44,229 nucleotides of DNA from Actinomycetota bacterium (GTDB taxonomy: Bacteria; Actinomycetota; AC-67): positions 1 to 44,229 of the forward strand of contig JBAZZY010000023.1 in NCBI GenBank assembly GCA_041658565.1, given 5' to 3'. The position numbers were made by a program, and so were the translations under genes. Position 1 is the stretch's first letter; the number at the start of each line of letters is the position of its first letter. Of this stretch, positions 32,043-39,975 are shown piece after piece. The notes beneath the pieces are model-generated. The model was given only the letters and a program-made list of their open reading frames with translations, searched no databases and was not told where the DNA came from.

Positions 32043-32555
32043 ATGAGCGTGACGCTTGGACCTGTTGCAGGGAGGCCGACTGAAGGCACCCCCTTCTACT
32101 CCATCTCAGATCATGCGTTCAACTTCGACCTGAAGGAGATCCCCGAAGGGGCGGGGCATCAAGGTCACGTTGCACTCCTCCTGAACACACTTGGGATAGA
32201 GGTGGCGATAGCTAGTTCTCGCTGTCTCTATGTCTCGGGGTACTGCCCTGCCATGGGATGGACGATGACGCGCCTTGCGCCTCCTGCGGCGTCGTTTGGG
32301 GCCTTGAGTGCTTCATCTGAATCCAGGCTGGTCTCGGGCACCGGCATGCCCGTTGACTCTGGTCCGTGGATTGAGCGGTTCGACCCCTCTACGGGATGGT
32401 TCTGTTCGGGGAGGGAGGAGACGGAGGTCTCGACCGTGGCCGTCGAGTTCGCCACCGACACGCAAGTAGTTCTTCACCAGGGACGTCTCCTCGAAGTATG
32501 GATCAGACCAATGAACTGGGAAGAACTGGCCCGGTCGATCGGCGATGCACGTTGA
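32043..32555 (+). CDS. Hypothetical protein, probably acquired
   Basis: The 170-aa soluble protein has no signal peptide or membrane segment. It opens SVTLGPVAGRPTEGTPFYSI, has GHQGHVALLLNTLGIEVAI and ends EVWIRPMNWEELARSIGDAR. I recognise no family. Codon use and GC look lower than in the neighbours, and it lies between a low-GC gap and an IS3 remnant whose break is about 20 nt after its stop. A coding call is favoured by the long open frame, but there is no strong ribosome site before ATG 32043. Confidence 0.5.
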   Translation: MSVTLGPVAGRPTEGTPFYSISDHAFNFDLKEIPEGAGHQGHVALLLNTLGIEVAIASSRCLYVSGYCPAMGWTMTRLAPPAASFGALSASSESRLVSGTGMPVDSGPWIERFDPSTGWFCSGREETEVSTVAVEFATDTQVVLHQGRLLEVWIRPMNWEELARSIGDAR

Positions 32556-32575
32556 CACTCTGCGACGCTCGTCCA

Positions 32576-32701
32576 TTTGCGGGCCACAGCGACGACGTCG
32601 CGGCGGAACTCTTCAGGGAACGCTTTGGGCATGTCGGCCTTCCTTCCGGTGAGGACGTATCCTCACACATTGCTGGAGTCAACCGAACCTGGGGCAGTCC
32701 C
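32576..32701 (-). mobile_element. IS3-family remnant: left end and 5' part of orfA
   Basis: Reading leftward from 32701, the terminal GGGACTGCCCCAGG, the GAGGAC/GTCCTC inverted repeat and a purine-rich ribosome site lead to ATG 32632-32630 and MPKAFPEEFRRDVVAVARK. After about 19 residues (near 32576) the match to IS3-family OrfA as I know it ends, and the frame runs on into unrelated sequence to a stop. The rest of the element is missing. The segment 32620-32701 repeats window positions 1-82. A run of C follows the end at 32698-32707. Confidence 0.75.
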
Positions 32702-32762
32702 CCCCCCGAGTAATGTAGGGTAACCAGCTCGGTGAACTTCTCGCGCCGGGCCGAGGGTCGCC

Positions 32763-33560
32763 TCAGGTGCCGGGCAGCGGATCTCCTACTTGCGGGGCCT
32801 TGGGGCGTTCGGCTTCTCCCTTTAGCTGAGCAAGCAACGGAGCCGCGAGGGCCTCGCCCACCGCGCGGTGAACGTCGGCAGGCCAGTGGATTCCGTCCGG
32901 GTTCAGCCGGTCGGCCGCAGGTTCAATAAACGGCCACGACGCAACTGTCGGGAACCCGTGACGCTTGGCGATCGCGAACTGCAACTGCTCGCGCTCGGCC
33001 CTCTTGGGATGGGTGAATCCGTAGTAAGCCGAGTTATGACCTATGGGACCCATCACCACGCCCGCGGCGTTGCGAGCCAAAGCGCGAACCTGGAACAGCA
33101 ACCCGTCGAACATTCGCAAGAACTCATTGAGCGGAGTGCGCGAGAACCTGCCGCCGCTGATCGCAACCCCCCAGGGGTGTGTGGATTGCAGCAGCACTCG
33201 CGCGCGCCGACGAAGCCAAGGAGTCCGCAAGTACGGCACGATCGCCTCCAGGACCGGAGGAACTCCGGCCGGGGCGTTGTCGAAGTTCGCGCAGGCGACC
33301 ACCACTGCGTCGGCGCCCATCAGGACCTCAAACTGAATGTGGCGGTCCTTGGTAACCATCCGCCAAGCGTCCCGGGTGTCGGCCCCGGGGCGCGCGATCA
33401 CCGTGGTTTGCACCGGTCGTCCGAGACCGCGCTCAAGCACCTCGGCTATCACGTTCGGATACAGCTCAGGGTCGAAAGGCAACTGCGGGCCGCGATCGGT
33501 GGTGAACGCAGTGCTGTCACCGAGCACCACAAGCCGAAGAGGGAGTTCGTTGTTTGTCAC
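32763..33560 (-). CDS. SGNH/GDSL esterase-acyltransferase, OctT-like
   Basis: The 265-aa SGNH-fold enzyme has the nucleophile Ser16 in LVVLGDSTAF, and the Asp-His pair in NPDGIHWP near the C terminus. The opening VLGDSTAFTTDRGPQLPF-type block, LYPNVIAEVLE, ARPGADTRDAW and the long-range spacing match mycobacterial diglucosylglycerate octanoyltransferase (OctT), which acylates a precursor of methylglucose lipopolysaccharide. The neighbouring glycosylglycerate genes seen in mycobacteria are not present here, so the acceptor is open. It is the third gene of an operon with the mutase and LpdA-like genes and starts at GTG, 3 nt past the previous stop. Confidence 0.75.
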   Translation of the reverse strand: MTNNELPLRLVVLGDSTAFTTDRGPQLPFDPELYPNVIAEVLERGLGRPVQTTVIARPGADTRDAWRMVTKDRHIQFEVLMGADAVVVACANFDNAPAGVPPVLEAIVPYLRTPWLRRRARVLLQSTHPWGVAISGGRFSRTPLNEFLRMFDGLLFQVRALARNAAGVVMGPIGHNSAYYGFTHPKRAEREQLQFAIAKRHGFPTVASWPFIEPAADRLNPDGIHWPADVHRAVGEALAAPLLAQLKGEAERPKAPQVGDPLPGT

Positions 33561-33563
33561 TTA

Positions 33564-34940
33564 TCAGCGTCCCATCAGCAAACGAGCGGCCTCTTGCACG
33601 CTACCGCCGAAACTCGGATAAACCGAAAACGCCTGCGCGAGTTGCGCAACGGTGAGGCGCACATGCACCGCAACCGACACCGACAAGATGAGGTCACTCG
33701 CGTGCGGCGCGACGATCGTTCCGCCGATCACCGTTCCACTCCCGGAAATAGCGACGATCTTGACGAAGCCATCTTCCAGCGAAGACATCTTGGCGCGCGC
33801 GTTGGTGGCGAACGGCAACATCACGACCTCGGCGTGCAAGCCGCGCGCGGCGGCCTCAGCCTGCGAGATCCCAACTGTTGCGATCTCAGGATCGGTGAAC
33901 ACCGTCGCGGCGATCTCGTCGCGCGCGAGCGGAGTCACCGCCTGACCAAGGGTGTGCCACATCGCAATCCGACCTTGCATCGCGGCGGTGCTCGCCAACA
34001 TCACACCTCCGGTGACGTCTCCGGCGGCATAGATATGCGAAACGTTCGTGCGACTGACGCCGTCCACCGGGATTTCACCGCGCGCGCCGACTCGCACGCC
34101 GGCATTGCCGAGCGCGAGCGCTGCGGAGTTCGGCGACTGGCCGACCGTGAACAGGGCATGGCTGCCCGTCAGCGCCTGCCCGTCGCCCAGATCTACCTCG
34201 ACCCCGCCGTCCACGGCGCGCGCGCCGTGCGCACGCGTTTGCTTGAGCAATGTCATCCCCCGCCGACGAAACACCGACTCCAAGACGTCCGCGGCATCGG
34301 CATCCTCTCCGGGGAGCATGCGATCTCGAGACGAAACCAGCGTCACGCCTGCGCCCAAACGGTTGAACGCGTGCGCGAACTCCGCGCCGGTTGCGCCGGA
34401 ACCGACCACGATGAGTGACTCGGGAACCGAATCCAAATCGTAGACCTGCCGCGAGTTCAGGATTCGCACGCCGTCGCACGGGGCGCTCGGCAACTCGTTG
34501 GGGCTTGATCCCGTCGCGATCAGCACGACGTCCGCCTCGATCCGTTCCCCCGCCGCCGGACCCTCGGCGACCAACAAAGTGTGTGGATCGATGAAGCGCG
34601 CGGTTCCCTGCACCATGCGGACGCCGGCTTCGAGGATCTTGGTTTCGATGTCCCGGCTCTGCGCGCTGGCCAGCCACAGTATCCGCTCAAAGACCTTGTG
34701 GAGATTGACATTCAGCTTCGGGGTCTCAGACGTCAGACCAAGACGCGGTGCCGTGCGCATGTACGTCACAACCTCGGCCGTCGAACACAGCGTCTTGGAC
34801 GGCACGCAGTCCCACAGCACGCAGGCACCGCCGACGCCGGCACTGTCGATCAGCGTGACCTCCGCGCCCAGCTCGGCACCGACCAGCGCAGCCTCGTAGC
34901 CGCCCGGCCCTCCTCCGATGATCGCTATTCGAACGGCCAT
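33564..34940 (-). CDS. lpdA: LpdA-like NAD(P)H flavoprotein disulfide reductase
   Basis: The 458-aa flavoprotein has two Rossmann sites (IAIIGGGPGGYEAAL and LIVVGSGATGAEFAHAF), the FAD motif IYAAGDVTGG and a C-terminal dimer domain. Overall wording (SHALFTVGQSPNS, AAMQGRIAMWH, PFATNARAKM, VYPSFGGSVQEAARLLM) is that of mycobacterial LpdA (Rv3303c), an NAD(P)H quinone reductase. The redox pair C40-C45 in GGACVLWDCVPSKT is present, while, as I recall, Rv3303c lacks the first Cys. The His of the usual HxxxxE dyad is missing (YPSFGGSVQE), so lipoamide dehydrogenase activity is unlikely. The ATG overlaps the mutase stop as TGATG. Confidence 0.88.
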   Translation of the reverse strand: MAVRIAIIGGGPGGYEAALVGAELGAEVTLIDSAGVGGACVLWDCVPSKTLCSTAEVVTYMRTAPRLGLTSETPKLNVNLHKVFERILWLASAQSRDIETKILEAGVRMVQGTARFIDPHTLLVAEGPAAGERIEADVVLIATGSSPNELPSAPCDGVRILNSRQVYDLDSVPESLIVVGSGATGAEFAHAFNRLGAGVTLVSSRDRMLPGEDADAADVLESVFRRRGMTLLKQTRAHGARAVDGGVEVDLGDGQALTGSHALFTVGQSPNSAALALGNAGVRVGARGEIPVDGVSRTNVSHIYAAGDVTGGVMLASTAAMQGRIAMWHTLGQAVTPLARDEIAATVFTDPEIATVGISQAEAAARGLHAEVVMLPFATNARAKMSSLEDGFVKIVAISGSGTVIGGTIVAPHASDLILSVSVAVHVRLTVAQLAQAFSVYPSFGGSVQEAARLLMGR

Positions 34941-36514
34941 CAGCGTCGCGGCCTGTAGACGCCGAACACGTCGCGCATCACACCGCACACCTCGCCCACC
35001 GTCGCCATCCGTCGCAGAGCCTCGCGGATCGGAACCATCAAGTTGTCGGTTCCGTTCGCAGCGTCACGCAAGTTCTGCAACGCCGCCCGGGCGGCTGCGT
35101 CGTTGCGGCGCGCGCGCACAGCGCGTACTCGCTCGACTTGCGCCGCTTCCACCGAGGCATCCACCCGCAGCAGTTCCGCGGTCGTCTCCTCTGACTCCTG
35201 ATACGCGTTTACTCCGACGACGGTGCGCCCGCGCGCCTCGATCGCCATCTGCTCATCGTAGGCAGAGCGCTCGATCTCTTCCTGCATGAACTCGATCGAG
35301 CGCACCGCGCCGCCCATGTCCTCTATCCGGCTGAGATAGGCGCGCGCGCGCGCCTCGATCTCTCGCGTCAACGACTCGACATACCACGAGCCGCCCAGCG
35401 GATCAGCCGTGTCCACAACTCCGGACTCCGACGCGATGATCTGCTGAGTGCGGAGCGCGATCTTCGCCGCGCGCTCGCTCGGCAACGCCAGCGCCTCATC
35501 AAAGGAGTTCGCGTGCAACGACTGCGTCCCGCCCAGCACCGCCGCAAGTGCCTGGATCGCGACCCGCACGATGTTGTTCTCGGGCTGCTGCGCGGTGAGT
35601 TGGACCCCGGCCGTCTGCGTGTGGAAACGCAACATCATCGAGCGCGCATCTTCGGCGCCGAATCGATCGCGCATGATCTGGGCCCACAGCGCGCGCGCCG
35701 CGCGGAATTTCGCGACTTCTTCCAACAGGCTCGTACGGGCGACGAAGAAGAAGGACAATCGCGGGCCGAATGTGTCCACAGGAAGGCCTGCACCGATGGC
35801 CGCCTCGACGTAGGCGATTGCGTCGGCGAGCGTGAAGGCGATCTCCTGCACCGCGGTCGCGCCCTTCTCCGCCATGTGGTAGCCCGAGATAGAGATCGTG
35901 TTGAACTTGGGAAGGTGCTCGGCACAGTAGGCAAAGGTGTCGGTGATCAGCCGCATCGACGGCTCGGGGGGATAGATGTAAGTCCCCCGCGCGATGTATT
36001 CCTTGAGGATGTCGTTTTGGATCGTGCCCGTCAGAGCGGCTGGATCCACACCCTGCTCCTCTCCGACCAACTGATACAGCATCAGCAAGACCGACGCCGG
36101 AGCGTTGATGGTCATCGAGGTGGAAACCTTGTCCAGCGGAATCCCGTCGAACAGCGTTCGCATGTCCTGCAGCGAATCGATCGCGACTCCGACCTTGCCG
36201 ACCTCACCCTCGGAAACGGCGTCGTCGGAGTCGTATCCCATCTGCGTCGGAAGGTCGAAGGCCACCGACAAGCCGGTCTGGCCGTGGTCGAGCAAATACC
36301 GATACCGCGCGTTGGATTCGGCGGCCGTCGCGTACCCCGCGTACTGACGCATCGTCCACACGCGACCGCGATACATGTCGCGGTAGACCCCACGCGCGTA
36401 CGGGAACTCCCCCGGCGAACCTAGGCCGGCCGCATCGAATTCACCGAGCGTGGCCGGATCGTATATCGGCTCGATCGGAATACCGGAAGGGGTCAAGCGC
36501 TCGTTCTCGGACAT
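34940..36514 (-). CDS. Methylmalonyl-CoA mutase, large (catalytic) subunit
   Basis: The 524-aa protein is the TIM-barrel part of a B12-dependent acyl-CoA mutase and lacks the C-terminal cobalamin-binding domain, so a separate small subunit must exist elsewhere. Active-site landmarks are Tyr48 in RDMYRGRVWTMRQ, Arg188 in PEPSMRL and SGYHMAEKGAT with His213. Tyr and Arg at these two places are the methylmalonyl-CoA pattern; isobutyryl-CoA mutase has Phe and Gln. It isomerises (R)-methylmalonyl-CoA to succinyl-CoA. ATG 36514 was preferred because -10-like TATAGC lies 12 nt upstream; starts at 36523 or 36526 are possible. No MeaB/ArgK chaperone gene is adjacent. Confidence 0.92.
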   Translation of the reverse strand: MSENERLTPSGIPIEPIYDPATLGEFDAAGLGSPGEFPYARGVYRDMYRGRVWTMRQYAGYATAAESNARYRYLLDHGQTGLSVAFDLPTQMGYDSDDAVSEGEVGKVGVAIDSLQDMRTLFDGIPLDKVSTSMTINAPASVLLMLYQLVGEEQGVDPAALTGTIQNDILKEYIARGTYIYPPEPSMRLITDTFAYCAEHLPKFNTISISGYHMAEKGATAVQEIAFTLADAIAYVEAAIGAGLPVDTFGPRLSFFFVARTSLLEEVAKFRAARALWAQIMRDRFGAEDARSMMLRFHTQTAGVQLTAQQPENNIVRVAIQALAAVLGGTQSLHANSFDEALALPSERAAKIALRTQQIIASESGVVDTADPLGGSWYVESLTREIEARARAYLSRIEDMGGAVRSIEFMQEEIERSAYDEQMAIEARGRTVVGVNAYQESEETTAELLRVDASVEAAQVERVRAVRARRNDAAARAALQNLRDAANGTDNLMVPIREALRRMATVGEVCGVMRDVFGVYRPRR

Positions 36515-36526
36515 GGTGGACATCAT

Positions 36527-36534
36527 GCTATATT
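36527..36534. promoter_or_regulatory. Overlapping divergent -10 boxes, mutase and sdh
   Basis: TATATT on the plus strand (36529-36534) and TATAGC on the minus strand (36532-36527) share four positions. The first would start the sdh operon with a leader of about 60 nt, the second a near-leaderless mutase mRNA. RNA polymerase could occupy only one at a time. Confidence 0.4.
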
Positions 36535-36599
36535 GCGGCCGGAAGCGGCGCGGCGCGAGGTGCGTCGGGGCTGCTTTTTTCGTGAGAGGGAGGCGTGGA

Positions 36600-36989
36600 G
36601 TGTCTCGACTACTTCCCGAACGCGTTGGCACCGTCTACAAGGGCGGGCAGGGCCAGTGGTCCTGGGCGATTCACCGCATCACCGGTGTCGCCGTCATCGT
36701 GTTCCTATTCGTTCACATCGCCGACACAGCACTCGTCGGGTTCGGACCGGAAGTCTTCAACCGGGTTGTCAGCACATACCACAACCCCGTAATTCGCCTG
36801 CTCGAAATCGGGCTGGCGGCCGCGGTTCTGTTCCACGCGCTGAACGGCCTACGCATCATCCTGATCGACTTCGTTCCGCGAATGGCGGACTACCACAAGC
36901 AGCTATTCCGCGGCGTCGTCGGCCTGTACATCGTGATGATCATCCCGGCCCTGTACTTCATGGGCCGTGGCGTTCTGAGGAGTCTGTGA
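36600..36989 (+). CDS. sdhC: Succinate dehydrogenase cytochrome b556 subunit
   Basis: The 129-aa membrane subunit has three hydrophobic helices (about residues 25-43, 61-84 and 101-121). It shows the family opening GGQGQWSWAIHRITGVAV and LFHALNGLRIILIDF, where the His serves as a haem ligand in the family. GTG 36600 follows GAGGGAGG by 7 nt; the in-frame upstream stretch overlaps the divergent mutase gene. It is the first gene of sdhCDAB, and its stop overlaps the sdhD start as TGATG. A T-run (36575-36580) in the leader has no clear stem. Confidence 0.9.
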   Translation: MSRLLPERVGTVYKGGQGQWSWAIHRITGVAVIVFLFVHIADTALVGFGPEVFNRVVSTYHNPVIRLLEIGLAAAVLFHALNGLRIILIDFVPRMADYHKQLFRGVVGLYIVMIIPALYFMGRGVLRSL

Positions 36990-37399
36990 TGGCCGTCACG
37001 ACGGGATCCAAACGCACGCCGGCGCGCGAGCGCGCATCGAGTTCGACCGAGTTGTGGACGTGGCTGTTCATGCGCGTCTCCGGCCTTGTCTTGGTGTTCC
37101 TGGTTCTCGGTCACTTCACCATCGTCCACCTGCTGGACGGCGGAATCGATCGCATCAACTTCAAGTTCGTCGCAGGACGCTGGTCGAACCCACTGTGGCA
37201 AACCTGGGACTGGACGATGCTGTCCCTCGGCTTGCTGCACGGGACCAACGGCGTCAAGACGCTCATCAATGAGTACGTGAGCAAGCCCGGCAAGCGCACA
37301 TTGCTGAAGAGCATCCTCTACGTTCTCACCTTAGTGTTCTTGCTCCTCGGCACGGTCGTGATCGTCGCGTTTGATCCCACGAAGGGAACGGGTTTCTGA
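36989..37399 (+). CDS. sdhD: Succinate dehydrogenase hydrophobic anchor subunit
   Basis: The 136-aa membrane subunit has three helices (about residues 24-43, 65-84 and 105-127). LWTWLFMRVSGLVLVFLVLGHFTIVHLL provides the Ser/Arg quinone-site segment and haem-side His, followed by GLLHGTNGVKTLINEYV. AGGAG lies 6 nt before the ATG. It overlaps sdhC and sdhA by one base each (TGATG), so the three are tightly coupled. With sdhC it anchors the dehydrogenase to the membrane and passes electrons to the quinone. Confidence 0.9.
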   Translation: MAVTTGSKRTPARERASSSTELWTWLFMRVSGLVLVFLVLGHFTIVHLLDGGIDRINFKFVAGRWSNPLWQTWDWTMLSLGLLHGTNGVKTLINEYVSKPGKRTLLKSILYVLTLVFLLLGTVVIVAFDPTKGTGF

Positions 37400-39132
37400 T
37401 GCCGCGCTACCACACCTATGACGCGATCATCATCGGGGCCGGAGGCGCCGGATTGCGTGCGGCGCTCGAGTCGTCGAAGCGAGTGAAGACCGCAGTCATC
37501 ACCAAGCTCTACCCAACACGCTCACACACCGGCGCAGCACAAGGCGGCGTGTGCGCATCCCTGGCCAACGTCGAAGATGACAACTGGGAATGGCACGCGT
37601 ACGACACCGTCAAGGGTTCGGACTTCTTGGCCGACCAAGACGCCGTCGACGTGATGTGCCAAGAGGCCTCGCACGCCGTGCTCGAACTTGAGCGCATGGG
37701 GCTTCCGTTCAACCGGACGCCCGACGGCAGGATCGACCAGCGGCGGTTCGGCGGCCACACGCGCAACCACGGCGAAGGCCCGGTCAAACGAGCGGCCTAC
37801 GCGGCCGACCGTACCGGCCACATGATCTTGCAGACGCTGTTCCAGCAGTGCGTGAAACAAGGCGTGGAGTTCTTCAACGAGTTCTACGTTCTGGACGTCG
37901 TGATGTCGGGCAAGCAAGTCGCCGGCGTCGTGGCGTACGAGTTGGCAACCGGCGAGTTGCACGTCTTCCACGCAAAGGGCGTGCTGTTCGCGTCCGGCGG
38001 ATTCGGCAAGATGTGGAAGGTCACGTCGAACGCCCACGCGCTTACCGGGGACGGCCCCGGAGCCGTCCTTCGCCGTGGGCTTCCGTTGGAGGACATGGAG
38101 TTCTTCCAGTTCCACCCGACGGGGCTCTACGGCATCGGCATCCTGCTGTCGGAGGCCGCGCGCGGCGAGGGCGGCATCTTGCGAAACGGACTCGGCGAGC
38201 GGTTCATGGAGCGTTACGCGCCGACCATCAAGGACTTGGCGCCGCGCGACATGGTCAGCCGTGCGATCTATTTCGAGATCAAGGAAGGCCGCGGGTGCGG
38301 TCCGAAGAAGGACCACGTCCTGCTGCACGTCGATCACCTCGACCACAAACTCGTCGAGGAGAAGTTGCCCGATATCACCGAGTTCGCGCGGATCTACCTC
38401 GACGTCGAACCGCTGAAAGAGGGCGTGCCGATCCAACCCACGGCGCACTACGCAATGGGCGGGATCCCGACCGACGTCTTCGGGCGCGCGCTGGCCGACG
38501 CCAAGAACACGCCCGTTCGGGGGATGTATGCAGCCGGCGAATGCGCGTGCGTGAGTGTTCACGGCGGCAACCGCCTGGGGACGAACTCGCTCCTGGACAT
38601 CATCGTGTTCGGACGCCGCGGCGGCATCACAATGGCTGAGGAAACCCGGCAGATGGACTTTGCGCCGCTGCCGGCCGATGCACACGAGGCAACCGAGGCT
38701 CTGCTGGCCGGGATCCTCGAGCGGCCGCAACAGGAATCGATCGCCGACCTGCGGGCGGAACTGCAGCAGTCTATGGACGACAACTGCGGCGTCTACCGCA
38801 CCGACGAACTGCTCGGGCAACAGGTGGAGATCATCGCCGAGTTGCAGGACCGCTACGAAAACGCCGGCGTCAAGGACAAGTCGTCGACGTATAACACCGA
38901 ACTGCTCGAGGCAGTCGAGTTGGGATTCCTTCTCGATCTTGCGCAGGTCACGGTGGCGGCGGCGCACGCCCGCAAGGAATCGCGAGGCGGGCACTACCGC
39001 GGCGACTACACGAGCCGAGACGACGTGAAGTGGATGAAGCACTCACTGGCTTGGAAGAACGGGCAGAAGACAAAGCTCGACTACAAGCCGGTCACCGTGA
39101 CGCGCTACCAGCCCACCGAGCGCAAGTACTGA
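37399..39132 (+). CDS. sdhA: Succinate dehydrogenase flavoprotein subunit
   Basis: The 577-aa subunit oxidises succinate to fumarate. It has the FAD-binding IIIGAGGAGLRAAL, the covalent-FAD segment TRSHTGAAQGG with its His, the dicarboxylate-site HPTGLYGIGIL, HYAMGGIPTD and the GECACVSVHGGNRLGTNSLLD segment. The C-terminal helical domain ends RYQPTERKY, as in family members. Its stop is followed by a 19-aa ORF and then sdhB. All catalytic segments appear intact. Confidence 0.96.
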   Translation: MPRYHTYDAIIIGAGGAGLRAALESSKRVKTAVITKLYPTRSHTGAAQGGVCASLANVEDDNWEWHAYDTVKGSDFLADQDAVDVMCQEASHAVLELERMGLPFNRTPDGRIDQRRFGGHTRNHGEGPVKRAAYAADRTGHMILQTLFQQCVKQGVEFFNEFYVLDVVMSGKQVAGVVAYELATGELHVFHAKGVLFASGGFGKMWKVTSNAHALTGDGPGAVLRRGLPLEDMEFFQFHPTGLYGIGILLSEAARGEGGILRNGLGERFMERYAPTIKDLAPRDMVSRAIYFEIKEGRGCGPKKDHVLLHVDHLDHKLVEEKLPDITEFARIYLDVEPLKEGVPIQPTAHYAMGGIPTDVFGRALADAKNTPVRGMYAAGECACVSVHGGNRLGTNSLLDIIVFGRRGGITMAEETRQMDFAPLPADAHEATEALLAGILERPQQESIADLRAELQQSMDDNCGVYRTDELLGQQVEIIAELQDRYENAGVKDKSSTYNTELLEAVELGFLLDLAQVTVAAAHARKESRGGHYRGDYTSRDDVKWMKHSLAWKNGQKTKLDYKPVTVTRYQPTERKY

Positions 39133-39145
39133 AGGAGATCACTCG

Positions 39146-39205
39146 ATGACGTGGACCAAGCGGACCGAACCCGTCCGCGCGCAGCGTAAGGGGGTCGCAG
39201 CATGA
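39146..39205 (+). CDS. 19-aa ORF between sdhA and sdhB
   Basis: ATG 39146 follows a perfect AAGGAG site and encodes MTWTKRTEPVRAQRKGVAA; the TGA overlaps the sdhB ATG as ATGA. The arrangement repeats the tight coupling used throughout this operon. It could be a leader that feeds ribosomes to sdhB or a tiny subunit-associated peptide. sdhB also has a weaker purine run (AAGGGGG) of its own. Confidence 0.4.
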   Translation: MTWTKRTEPVRAQRKGVAA

Positions 39206-39924
39206 GTGCGGCGATCAACCCGAGCAAGCGGGCGACGTTTAAGATCCTTCGCTTCGACCCGGCGGTGGACTCGAAGCCTCACTGGGAGACCTACACCGTC
39301 ACGTACGAGGCACTCGACAGAGTGTTCGACGGCCTTCACCAGATCAAGTGGCATCAGGACGGCTCGCTGACGTTCCGCCGTTCCTGTGGTCACGGGATCT
39401 GCGGGTCGGACGCGATGCTGATCAACGGCGTCAACCGTCTGGCGTGCAAGGTTCTAATCAAGGACCTCAAGCAACCGATCAAGATTGAGCCCATTCGCGG
39501 CCTTCCGGTCGAGAAGGACCTCGTGGTTGACATGGAGCCGTTCTTCGCGGCCTACCGCAAGGTTCTGCCGTTCCTGATCAACAACGACCCCGAACCCGAC
39601 CGCGAGCGGCTGCAGTCCCCCGCCGATCGCGAGCGCTACGACGACACCACCAAGTGCATCTTGTGCGCCTGCTGCACGACCTCGTGCCCGATCTTCTGGG
39701 CCGACGGCGAGTACCAGGGCCCGGCGGCGATCGTCAATGCGCACCGATTCATCTTCGACTCCCGCGACCATGCCGCGGACGACCGAATCGGGATCCTCAC
39801 CGACGCCGAGGGCGTGTTCAAGTGCCGCACCACCTTCAACTGCACCGACGCCTGCCCGCGCGACATCCACGTCACGCGAGCGATCCAAGAGGTCAAACAG
39901 GCGGTCTTGTACTCGAAGGTCTAA
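39202..39924 (+). CDS. sdhB: Succinate dehydrogenase iron-sulfur subunit
   Basis: The 240-aa subunit carries three Fe-S clusters. The [2Fe-2S] site is CGHGICGSDAM with a later NRLAC, the third ligand being Asp as in E. coli SdhB; the [4Fe-4S] and [3Fe-4S] ligands lie in CILCACCTTSCPIF and FNCTDACPRDIHV. It passes electrons from SdhA to the membrane quinone site. Length is typical. It is the last gene of the operon and is followed by a strong terminator. Confidence 0.95.
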   Translation: MSAAINPSKRATFKILRFDPAVDSKPHWETYTVTYEALDRVFDGLHQIKWHQDGSLTFRRSCGHGICGSDAMLINGVNRLACKVLIKDLKQPIKIEPIRGLPVEKDLVVDMEPFFAAYRKVLPFLINNDPEPDRERLQSPADRERYDDTTKCILCACCTTSCPIFWADGEYQGPAAIVNAHRFIFDSRDHAADDRIGILTDAEGVFKCRTTFNCTDACPRDIHVTRAIQEVKQAVLYSKV

Positions 39925-39936
39925 CGCACACTCACA

Positions 39937-39963
39937 GAAGAGCCGGCCAATGGCCGGCTCTTC
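39937..39963 (+). terminator. Terminator of the sdh operon
   Basis: A near-perfect hairpin (GAAGAGCCGGCCA and its complement, 39937-39949 and 39951-39963) begins 13 nt after the sdhB stop. A short, interrupted T-rich stretch (GCTTTG) follows. It sits between sdhB and the convergent trpS and can serve both. Confidence 0.8.
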
Positions 39964-39975
39964 GCTTTGTGGTGA

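Noticed and set aside
31759..32043. 94-codon minus-strand frame in the GC-poor gap
   Set aside because: No ribosome site, no family and Cys-run composition caused by the AGC repeat; treated as chance.
32620..32701. Small inverted repeat GAGGAC/ATCCTC as a terminator for the upstream hypothetical gene
   Set aside because: The same repeat occurs at the window start as part of the IS end, so it belongs to the element.
34940..36514. Ethylmalonyl-CoA or isobutyryl-CoA mutase
   Set aside because: The Tyr in RDMY and the Arg in PSMR match methylmalonyl-CoA mutase; isobutyryl-CoA mutase has Phe and Gln at these places.
37522..39042. 506-codon open frame antisense to sdhA
   Set aside because: It mirrors sdhA codons in a high-GC genome, has His/Arg/Val-rich low-information sequence and no ribosome site or family.
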